Source of the DNA: JAICYJ01 sp035695105
GTDB taxonomy: Bacteria; Actinomycetota; Thermoleophilia; Gaiellales; JAICJC01
Length of the DNA: 36,391 nucleotides
Assembly (NCBI GenBank): GCA_035695105.1
Contig: DASSEV010000096.1
Span: 1 to 36,391, forward strand
Direction: 5' to 3'
Below the pieces are notes generated by a model. That model worked only from the letters and a program-made list of their open reading frames with translations. It made no database searches and had not been told where the DNA came from. The translations under genes and the position numbers were made by a program. Positions within the stretch are counted from its first letter, which is position 1. Every line of letters starts with the position of its first letter. Below, piece by piece: positions 30,290-36,391 of the stretch.

Positions 30290-31105
30290 ATGTCCGACGC
30301 CGGCGCCCTCGTCGTCTGTCCGACCCCGATCGGCAACCTCGGGGACATCACCCTGCGCGCGCTGGAGGAGCTCCGCCGCGCCGATGCCGCCGCCTGCGAG
30401 GACACGCGACACTCGAGAACGCTGCTTGCCCGCCACGGCATCCAGCTGCCGCTGATCGCCCTGCACGAGCACAACGAGCGGGCGCAGGCGCCGGCGATCA
30501 TCCGCCGCGTCGCGTCCGGCGAACGCATCTGCCTGCTGACCGACGCCGGCTTCCCGGCCGTGTCCGACCCGGGCGCGCTGCTGATCTCCGCCGCCATCGA
30601 CGCCGGCATCCACCCGCTGGTGCTGCCGGGAGCATCAGCCGTCCCGGTCGCGCTGGCCGCCTCCGGGATGGCCGGCGGCGGCTACGTGTTTGCGGGGTTT
30701 CTGCCGCGGTCGGCGGGATCGCTCGCGGCGACCCTCGACCGGCTCGACGGCGCCGGGCTGCCCGTGGTCGCCTTCGAGTCCCCGCGGCGCCTGCCGGCGA
30801 CGCTGTCACGGCTGGCCGCCCGTGACCCCGACCGACCGGTAGCGGTCTGCCGGGAGCTGACAAAGCTGCACGAGCAGGTGGAGCGGGGCACCGCCGTCCA
30901 GCTTGCCGCCCGCTTCGAGCAGCCGCCGAAGGGCGAGGTGACGCTCGTGCTCGGGGTCGTCGAGCAGCCGGCCGCTGCGCTCCCCGATCCCGCCCTGCTG
31001 GCCGAGCTGGCCGCCGCCGTCGGGGCGAAGCGGGCGGCGGCGCTCGCTGCCGCCCTCACCGGCGCATCGCGGAACGCCCTCTACGCGATGCTCACCGGTC
31101 GTTAG
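30290..31105 (+). CDS. rsmI: 16S rRNA (cytidine-1402-2'-O)-methyltransferase
   Basis: RsmI methylates C1402 in the ribosomal decoding centre. The 271-residue tetrapyrrole-methylase-fold protein begins L-V-V-C-P-T-P-I-G-N-L-G-D-I-T-L-R-A-L. It continues with C-E-D-T-R-H-S, H-E-H-N-E, L-L-T-D-A-G-F-P-A-V-S-D-P-G and L-P-G-A-S-A-V-P. R-E-L-T-K-L-H-E and a C-terminal helical A-A-A-L-A-A-A-L segment complete it. Its stop codon overlaps the stop of the convergent abrB-like gene in the four bases TTAG. Confidence 0.95.
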   Translation: MSDAGALVVCPTPIGNLGDITLRALEELRRADAAACEDTRHSRTLLARHGIQLPLIALHEHNERAQAPAIIRRVASGERICLLTDAGFPAVSDPGALLISAAIDAGIHPLVLPGASAVPVALAASGMAGGGYVFAGFLPRSAGSLAATLDRLDGAGLPVVAFESPRRLPATLSRLAARDPDRPVAVCRELTKLHEQVERGTAVQLAARFEQPPKGEVTLVLGVVEQPAAALPDPALLAELAAAVGAKRAAALAAALTGASRNALYAMLTGR

Positions 31106-31413
31106 CCCCGGGTCGCGTAGACGACGTCGTCGCCGCGCAGCGCGTCGATGCAGTCCTCGCAAACGGGCCGGCCGCGGTATGCCGCCAGCCGCTCCTGCGA
31201 CCCGCAGAACACGCACTCGGTATGCGGCCGCTCGAGCACGATCGCATCGCCCTGCACGCTGATCTCGAGGGCGTCGTGGTTGCTGATCCCAAACCGCTTG
31301 CGGATCTCGACCGGGATGACAATGCGCCCCAGCTCGTCGATGCGGCGCACCACTCCACCGACCCGCTGGCCGCTGCCGGAAAGGGGTCTAGCCTCCGTGC
31401 TGCGCCTCGACAT
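31102..31413 (-). CDS. AbrB/SpoVT-type regulator with C-terminal zinc finger
   Basis: The 103-residue protein has a swapped-hairpin DNA-binding domain (about 20-62): V-V-R-R-I-D-E-L-G-R-I-V-I-P-V-E-I-R-K-R-F-G-I, typical of transition-state regulators. A zinc finger follows with C-V-F-C (67, 70) and C-E-D-C (85, 88). The ATG at 31413 follows an AAGG-containing stretch. The conserved domain begins near residue 20, so a later start cannot be excluded. The gene is divergent from metG (79-bp gap) and convergent on rsmI. A gene order rsmI-abrB-metG is also seen in Bacillus. Targets are unknown. Confidence 0.88.
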   Translation of the reverse strand: MSRRSTEARPLSGSGQRVGGVVRRIDELGRIVIPVEIRKRFGISNHDALEISVQGDAIVLERPHTECVFCGSQERLAAYRGRPVCEDCIDALRGDDVVYATRG

Positions 31414-31492
31414 CCGCCGCCTTCGTGTCCCTGGATAGGATGCGGCCAGCATATCCACCGAGCTTGCAATTTGCCAGCGTCCGCTTTGCGAT

Positions 31493-32989
31493 ATGGCCTT
31501 TTCTGTCACCACTCCTATCTATTACGTCAACTCCGATCCGCATCTCGGGCATGCGTACACGACCGTGGCGGCAGACGTGCTCGCACGGCATCACCGCCAG
31601 CTCGGTGAGGACGTCTTCTTTCTGACCGGCACTGACGAGCACGGCGGCAACGTCGCCCGTGCGGCCGAGGCTGCCGGGCTCCCGCCGAAGGAGTTCTGCG
31701 ACCAGGTGTCCGAGCGCTTCCGCCGCCTGACCGCGGAGATGGAGTCGTCGCACGACTTCTTCATCCGCACCACCGATCCCGAGCACGAGCGGCGCGTGCA
31801 GGACTTCGTGCAGCGCCTCTACGACGGCGGGCACCTCTACGAGGGCACGTACGCCGGCTTCTACTGCTCCTCCTGCGAGGTCTTCTATCCCGAGGCGGAG
31901 CTCGTCCAGCCGGGCAACCTGTGTCCCATCCACAACCGCCCGACCGAGTGGCTCGAGGAGAAGAACTGGTTCTTCCCGCTGTCGAAGTGGGGCGACCGCC
32001 TGCTCGAGCTCTACGACGGCGACCCGAACTTCGTGCGCCCGCGCGCCCGCTACAACGAGGCCCGGTCGATGATCGCCGGCGGCCTCGAGGACGTGTCGTT
32101 CACCCGCGGCTCCGTGAGCTGGGGCATCCCGGTCCCGTGGGAGCCGAGCCAGACCATCTACGTCTGGGTGGACGCCCTCTTCAACTACCGCACCGGCCAG
32201 GAGTACGGCCTCGGACACGATGTGAGCGGGACCTTCTGGCCGCCGACCGTGCAGCTGATGGCGAAGGACATCCTCCGCCTGCACGGCATCATCTGGCCCG
32301 CGATGCTGCTGGCCGCCGGGTACGAGACCCCGCGCAGCCTCTTCGTCCACGGCTACTTCACGTCCGATGGGCAGAAGATGAGCAAGACGCTCGGCAATGT
32401 GATCGACCCGTTCGAGGTGATCGCGACGCTCGGCGCCGACGCGCTCAGGTTCTACCTGCTACGCGAGGTGCAGTGGGGCCAGGACGGCGACGTCACCTGG
32501 GAGGGCCTGCACCGCCGCTACGAGGGCGAGCTCGCGAACGACCTCGGCAACCTGGTGTCGCGCACCACCGCGATGATCGTGCGCTATCGCGACGGCATCG
32601 TGCCCGAGGGCCGAAACACGCTCACGCCCGTGCACGAGGCGGTCGGCTCGCGGCTGGCGGACGTCGACCTGTCCGGAGCGCTCGAGGAGATCTGGGGGCT
32701 CGTGCGCGCCGCGAACCGCCACGTCGAGGAGCAGCAGCCGTGGGTTCTGGCCAAGAGCGACTCGCCGGAGGACGCCCGCCGGCTCGACGACGCGCTCTAC
32801 GCGCTCGCCGACACCGTCCGGGCGCTCGCGGTGCTGCTGACGCCCTACATCCCGGCGGCGGCAGCGAAGATCCTCGATGCGGTCGGCGACCCGGGCGCCG
32901 ACGCGTGGGAGCGGGCGTCGCTTGGCCTGCTGCAGCCGGGCACGCGCGTGCGCCAGCCCGAGCCGCTGTTCCCGCGCGTCGAGCGGTGA
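31493..32989 (+). CDS. metG: Methionyl-tRNA synthetase
   Basis: MetRS charges tRNA-Met. The 498-residue class I synthetase has H-L-G-H (17-20) as the HIGH motif and K-M-S-K-T (295-299) as KMSKS. A single zinc knuckle has C-S-S-C (125-128) and C-P-I-H (144-147), the Thermus-like form. The helical anticodon-binding domain occupies the last third. There is no C-terminal tRNA-binding (EMAP/Trbp111) domain. No ribosome site and no TAnnnT hexamer at 6-10 nt are visible before the ATG, unlike most unit starts here. It overlaps tatD by 4 bp (GTGA). Confidence 0.97.
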   Translation: MAFSVTTPIYYVNSDPHLGHAYTTVAADVLARHHRQLGEDVFFLTGTDEHGGNVARAAEAAGLPPKEFCDQVSERFRRLTAEMESSHDFFIRTTDPEHERRVQDFVQRLYDGGHLYEGTYAGFYCSSCEVFYPEAELVQPGNLCPIHNRPTEWLEEKNWFFPLSKWGDRLLELYDGDPNFVRPRARYNEARSMIAGGLEDVSFTRGSVSWGIPVPWEPSQTIYVWVDALFNYRTGQEYGLGHDVSGTFWPPTVQLMAKDILRLHGIIWPAMLLAAGYETPRSLFVHGYFTSDGQKMSKTLGNVIDPFEVIATLGADALRFYLLREVQWGQDGDVTWEGLHRRYEGELANDLGNLVSRTTAMIVRYRDGIVPEGRNTLTPVHEAVGSRLADVDLSGALEEIWGLVRAANRHVEEQQPWVLAKSDSPEDARRLDDALYALADTVRALAVLLTPYIPAAAAKILDAVGDPGADAWERASLGLLQPGTRVRQPEPLFPRVER

Positions 32990-33708
32990 TCGACACCCAC
33001 GCCCACCTGGAGAGCTGCCCCGGCGGCCCGGACGCCGCCGTGGCCGGCGCGTCGGAAGCCGGCGTCGACCGCGTCCTCACGATCGGCCGCGAGCAGGCCG
33101 TCGAGCTGGCCGCGCGCCACGCCGGCGTCTGGGCGATCGTCGGCTGGCACCCGCACGAGGCGGCCGAAGCCGACGTGGCGGAGCTGCGGCCGCTGCTCTC
33201 ACAGCCGCGGGTGGTGGCCCTGGGTGAGGTGGGGCTCGATTTCTACCGAGACAACGCGCCGCGTGAGGAGCAGCGCCGGGTCTTCGCCGAGCAGATCGAC
33301 CTGGCCAACGAGCTGGGGCTTCCCCTGGTGATCCACACTCGCGACGCGGACGAGGAGACGTTCCCGATGCTGGAGCGTGCGCGCGTGCCCGTCGTCCTGC
33401 ACTGCTTCTCCTCGCCGGGCCGGCTGTCCGAAGCCGCGTCGCGCGGCTACATGCTGTCGTTCGCCGGGAACGTCACCTACCCGAAGGCGGTTGAGCTGCA
33501 GGAGGCGGCCGCCCGCACGCCGGCCGAGCTGCTACTCGCCGAGACCGACAGCCCGTACCTGTCGCCGGTTCCCCTGCGCGGGCGGCCGAACACCCCGGCC
33601 AACGTGACGCACATCGTCGGCTTCCTGGCCGGGCTGCGCGGCGTCGCCGCCGACGAGCTCGCCGAGCAGATCGAGCAGAACGCCGCGCGCGTGTTCGGCC
33701 TGCCATGA
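32986..33708 (+). CDS. tatD: TatD-family metal-dependent DNase
   Basis: The 240-residue TIM-barrel hydrolase starts at GTG with V-I-D-T-H-A-H-L (two metal His). A-L-G-E-V-G-L-D-F-Y, V-I-H-T-R-D-A, L-H-C-F-S and A-E-T-D-S-P-Y-L-S-P follow. TatD proteins have 3'-5' exonuclease activity and roles in DNA repair or degradation. Translation is coupled to metG upstream and to the EamA gene downstream by 4-bp overlaps. In Bacillus the homologue also follows metG. Confidence 0.93.
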   Translation: MIDTHAHLESCPGGPDAAVAGASEAGVDRVLTIGREQAVELAARHAGVWAIVGWHPHEAAEADVAELRPLLSQPRVVALGEVGLDFYRDNAPREEQRRVFAEQIDLANELGLPLVIHTRDADEETFPMLERARVPVVLHCFSSPGRLSEAASRGYMLSFAGNVTYPKAVELQEAAARTPAELLLAETDSPYLSPVPLRGRPNTPANVTHIVGFLAGLRGVAADELAEQIEQNAARVFGLP

Positions 33709-34526
33709 GCGCCGACGCGCTCGCGCTGGCCCTCGCGGCGGCGCTGGTGCACGCCCTCTGGAACGTGCTGGTCGGCAGCGCGCGGGACCCCCGGCCGGCG
33801 GCGGCCGTGGCGATGCTGGTGGGGATCGCGGCCGCGCTGCCGATCGCCGTCGCGACATGGGACGTGCGCGCCGCGGCCATTCCCTGGATCGCCGCCTCGG
33901 CGGTGCTCGAGCTGGCCTACATCGCCCTGCTCGCTGCGGCCTACCGGGGAGCCGCCGTGCCGGTCGTCTACCCGGTCGCCCGCGGGGCGGCGCCGCCGCT
34001 GGTGCTCGCGATCGCGGTTGCGACCGGCGCCACGGCCTCGCCCGCGCAGGTCGCGGGCGTGCTGCTGGTCGCGGCCGGGATCGGCGTCGTCGCGCTCGGC
34101 GCAGGCCGCGCGCCCTCCCGGCAGCTGGGCCTGGCGCTCGGCGTGGCCGTGACGATCGCCGGCTACACGGTCGTCGACAAGCACGGGCTGCGATACGGCT
34201 CGCCGGTGCCGTACCTGGAGGCGGTGATGGTGTGGCCGTCGCTGGCGTACGCGGCCTGGTCGCTCAGCCGCGACGGCCGTCCGGCCCTGCGCGCGGCCGC
34301 CGACCGCTCGTCGCTGGTCGCCGGCGTCGGCATGTTCGGCGCCTATGCGCTCGCCCTCGCCGCCCTGCAGCGGGCGCCGGCGGCGTCGGTCTCGGCCGTT
34401 CGCGAGTCGAGCATCGTGATGGCGCCGCTGCTGGCCGCAATGCTCGGCCGCAGCCGGCTCGACCCACGGATGCTGGCGGGGGCGGCCGTGGTGGCGGCCG
34501 GAGTGGCCGTCGTCACGCTGGCATGA
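33705..34526 (+). CDS. EamA/DMT-family membrane transporter
   Basis: The 273-residue protein has about ten transmembrane helices in two repeats. The first begins A-L-A-A-A-L-V-H-A-L-W-N-V-L-V, where H-x-x-W-N is typical of the EamA family. The second has A-V-R-E-S-S-I-V-M-A-P-L-L-A-A. The family exports metabolites, but the substrate is unknown. It is inserted between tatD and rsmA in an otherwise conserved housekeeping string, in the position held by other genes in Bacillus. Confidence 0.88.
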   Translation: MSADALALALAAALVHALWNVLVGSARDPRPAAAVAMLVGIAAALPIAVATWDVRAAAIPWIAASAVLELAYIALLAAAYRGAAVPVVYPVARGAAPPLVLAIAVATGATASPAQVAGVLLVAAGIGVVALGAGRAPSRQLGLALGVAVTIAGYTVVDKHGLRYGSPVPYLEAVMVWPSLAYAAWSLSRDGRPALRAAADRSSLVAGVGMFGAYALALAALQRAPAASVSAVRESSIVMAPLLAAMLGRSRLDPRMLAGAAVVAAGVAVVTLA

Positions 34527-34533
34527 TGCGCCG

Positions 34534-35313
34534 GTGAGTGCGTCCGGCCAGGTCTCGATCGCGCGGCTGCGTGAGCTCGGCATCACCCCCAACCGCGAGC
34601 TCGGCCAGAACTTCCTGATCGACGACAACGTGCTCGGCATCATCGGCCGCATCGCGCCGCTGCGGCCGGAGGACGTCGTGCTCGAGGTCGGCCCGGGGCT
34701 CGGCGTGCTCACGCGGTGGCTGAGCGAACGCGCCGCGCTCGTGCACGCGGTCGAGATCGACCGGCGGCTCGCGCCGGCGCTCGACGCGACGCTCGACGGC
34801 GTCGAGAACGTGCGGCTGCTGTTCGCCGACGCCATGAAGGTCGACTTCGCCGCCCTCGATCCGCGGCCGACGGCGCTGGTCGCGAACCTGCCCTATGCCG
34901 TGGCGACGCCGGTCGTGATGAACGCGCTGCCGGTGTGCGAGCGGTTCTGCGTGATGGTGCAGCGCGAGATCGCCGACCGGTTCTTCGCCCGGCCGGGAAC
35001 CAAGGCCTACGGGGCCGTATCGGTGCTCGTCCAGCTCAGCTGCCGCCGGCTCGCGGTGCGCACCGTGTCCAGGCGCGTGTTCTCGCCGGTGCCGCGGGTG
35101 GACTCCGCCCTGGTCGCCTTCGAGAGGAGCAGCGACCGTGCTGGCGGCCCCGGCTGGCCGGCGCTCTCCCGAGCGGTGCACGCGGCGTTCGCGCACCGGC
35201 GCAAGCGGCTCGGCAACGCGATGGCGCTGGCCGGCTTCCCCCCGCCGCCCGAGCACCTCGCCGGGCTCCGGGCGGAGCAGCTCGAGCCCGAGCAGTTCCT
35301 GGAGCTGGTGTGA
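34534..35313 (+). CDS. rsmA: 16S rRNA dimethyladenosine transferase (KsgA)
   Basis: This enzyme dimethylates A1518 and A1519 in helix 45 of 16S rRNA, a late ribosome-assembly step. The 259-residue protein shows L-G-Q-N-F-L-I-D at about 24-31, the S-adenosylmethionine loop L-E-V-G-P-G-L-G-V-L-T and the catalytic N-L-P-Y. F-S-P-V-P-R-V-D-S-A and F-A-H-R-R-K-R-L lie in the C-terminal domain. The GTG start is 7 nt after the EamA stop. Its stop overlaps the ispE GTG. Confidence 0.96.
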   Translation: MSASGQVSIARLRELGITPNRELGQNFLIDDNVLGIIGRIAPLRPEDVVLEVGPGLGVLTRWLSERAALVHAVEIDRRLAPALDATLDGVENVRLLFADAMKVDFAALDPRPTALVANLPYAVATPVVMNALPVCERFCVMVQREIADRFFARPGTKAYGAVSVLVQLSCRRLAVRTVSRRVFSPVPRVDSALVAFERSSDRAGGPGWPALSRAVHAAFAHRRKRLGNAMALAGFPPPPEHLAGLRAEQLEPEQFLELV

Positions 35314-36095
35314 TCCTCACGGCGCCCGCGAAGATCAACCTCTGCCTGCGCGTCGGCCCGGTTCGCGAGGACGGGTTCCACCGCATCACGACGCTGTTCG
35401 CGGCGCTCGAGCTGCACGACACGCTGACGCTCGAGCCAGCGCCCGAAACGGCGGTGGAGGGCTTCGCCGAGGACACGCTCGTCACCCGCGCGCTCGCGGC
35501 GCTCGACGAGACGCGGCACGTGCGTCTGGACAAGCGGATCCCGGTCGCGGCAGGACTGGGAGGGGGGTCCTCCGACGCCGCGGCGGTGCTGCGCGCGCTC
35601 CCCGGCGAGCACACGGTCAACGAGCTGTACGAGATCGCGCGGTCGCTCGGCAGCGATGTGCCGTTCTTCCTCTCGGGGCTCGAGGTGGCCCTGGGCACCG
35701 GCAGGGGCGACGTGCTGCGGCCGCTGCCGGGGTTCCCGCGTGGAATCGGCGTCCTGCTGGTGCCGGACGGCGAGGGACTGTCCACGGCGGACGTCTACGC
35801 CGCGACCCAGCCGAATCCAATCTACCCGGCCGTGCAGGGCGATCTGATCCGGGGGGTCCACACCGTCCGCTCGGCACGCGACGTCGCGGGCCTGGTCGCG
35901 AACGACCTGGAGGATGCGGCCTGTTCGCTGCGGCCCGCGATCCGAGACACGCTGGCCGTCGTGCGGGCAGCGGGAGCGCTGGCGGCGGCCGTGTCCGGCA
36001 GCGGTCCGACGGTGTTCGGGCTGTTCCCCGACGAGGCGGCTGCAGCGGCCGCCGCGGCGGCCGTCCCAGGCTCGATTCCAACCCGCACCATGTAG
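35310..36095 (+). CDS. ispE: 4-diphosphocytidyl-2-C-methyl-D-erythritol kinase
   Basis: IspE is the fourth enzyme of the non-mevalonate isoprenoid pathway and uses ATP. The 261-residue GHMP kinase shows A-P-A-K-I-N-L-C-L-R-V near the start. The ATP loop is P-V-A-A-G-L-G-G-G-S-S-D-A-A-A. G-S-D-V-P-F-F and V-S-G-S-G-P-T-V-F-G complete the active site. It is slightly shorter than the usual ~290. The GTG start overlaps the rsmA stop (GTGA), and GGAG lies 5 nt before it. The TAG stop overlaps the -10 hexamer of the next gene. Confidence 0.95.
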   Translation: MILTAPAKINLCLRVGPVREDGFHRITTLFAALELHDTLTLEPAPETAVEGFAEDTLVTRALAALDETRHVRLDKRIPVAAGLGGGSSDAAAVLRALPGEHTVNELYEIARSLGSDVPFFLSGLEVALGTGRGDVLRPLPGFPRGIGVLLVPDGEGLSTADVYAATQPNPIYPAVQGDLIRGVHTVRSARDVAGLVANDLEDAACSLRPAIRDTLAVVRAAGALAAAVSGSGPTVFGLFPDEAAAAAAAAAVPGSIPTRTM

Positions 36096-36098
36096 CAT
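36093..36098 (+). promoter_or_regulatory. Leaderless-type -10 (TAGCAT) overlapping the ispE stop
   Basis: TAGCAT begins with the stop codon of ispE and is followed by 6 nt and the ATG at 36105. It suggests a separate, leaderless transcript for the last gene. Confidence 0.5.
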
Positions 36099-36104
36099 TC
36101 AGCC

Positions 36105-36391
36105 ATGGCCGAATGGAACGTTTCCACCGACCGCGTCACCCTTCAGGAGAAGCCTCCGCGGCGCTCTCCGGTGCAGTGGGTGCGCGAGCACAGCATCCGC
36201 ATCGCGCTCGTCGTCGGCATCGTCGAGGGCCTGGCCGTGTGGCTGAAGGGCTTCCACTGGCTGTGGCTGGTCGGACTGGTCGTCGTGTTCGCCTACCTCT
36301 GGCTCCGGAAGCGCGTTCCGATGCGGCTGCGGCGGCCGCTCTGGATCGTCGCCATGTCGCAGGCGGTGGCCGCGATCATCGTGCCCGCGCT
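36105..36391 (+). CDS. Membrane protein of unknown function, cut by the window end
   Basis: Ninety-five codons are visible. A polar N terminus (1-30) precedes three hydrophobic segments at about 32-50, 51-68 and 79-95. R-K-R-V-P-M-R-L-R-R-P between the second and third should be cytoplasmic. No family is recognised. The start is supported by the TAGCAT hexamer exactly 6 nt upstream; no ribosome site is present. Confidence 0.7.
   Translation, partial: MAEWNVSTDRVTLQEKPPRRSPVQWVREHSIRIALVVGIVEGLAVWLKGFHWLWLVGLVVVFAYLWLRKRVPMRLRRPLWIVAMSQAVAAIIVPA

Noticed and set aside
1..36391. CRISPR arrays, insertion sequences, tRNA or rRNA genes, integrase or attachment sites
   Set aside because: I saw no regularly spaced repeats, transposase or integrase motifs, or tRNA-like cloverleaf sequences. 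Gene content is ordinary chromosomal.

Overview
The window is very GC-rich (about 70% by eye), densely packed bacterial chromosome. It contains no mobile element, tRNA, rRNA or CRISPR array that I can see. Complete arginine and histidine operons, Ku/LigD end joining, a LytR-CpsA-Psr protein, an AbrB with a zinc finger and an rsmI-abrB-metG-tatD-rsmA-ispE string point to a high-GC Gram-positive-type organism. My inference is a deep-branching actinobacterium such as Thermoleophilia. This is not proven by any single gene.

Layout. (1) 1-6313, envelope and surface polysaccharide genes: a large membrane protein that resembles GT-C enzymes, a polysaccharide flippase, a 41-residue membrane protein, a secreted NodB deacetylase and an alkaline-phosphatase-superfamily phosphodiesterase. 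(2) 6361-13340, one operon argC-argJ-argB-argR-argG-argH-lysA. Every junction is a stop/start overlap. A tandem ARG box sits on its promoter, and argD and argF are missing. (3) 13344-15428, an OafA-type acyltransferase with an SGNH domain. (4) 15522-18591, ku and ligD, convergent with overlapping 3' ends. (5) 18591-24626, histidine genes: hisA diverges from yerC/hisR-like - hisG - hisC::hisB fusion - hisH - hisF - hisIE, followed by a lipoprotein gene and ligD on the same strand. (6) 24548-29188, envelope genes again: a NodB deacetylase fused to a UPF0104/LPG-synthase-type membrane domain, a GT4 glycosyltransferase and an LCP ligase. Between them lies a small FmdB/Ruc-like zinc protein preceded by a CIRCE-like operator. 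(7) 29213-36391, a ROK sugar kinase, then rsmI, abrB, metG, tatD, an EamA transporter, rsmA, ispE and the start of an unknown membrane protein.

Gene expression logic. Inside operons, starts overlap the preceding stop (ATGA, GTGA or longer). At the head of transcription units a TAnnnT hexamer repeatedly lies exactly 6-7 nt before the start codon, which predicts leaderless mRNAs. Regulators sit on their own targets: ArgR is encoded in the arg operon that carries ARG boxes, and a TrpR-family protein heads the his operon beside a trpO-like palindrome. Convergent gene pairs overlap or nearly touch, with no room for separate terminators.

Most notable: the CIRCE-like site upstream of a Ruc/FmdB-like protein, the tandem ARG boxes buried in a leaderless start, the HisC-HisB fusion, the NodB-UPF0104 fusion, and the recurring leaderless promoter pattern.
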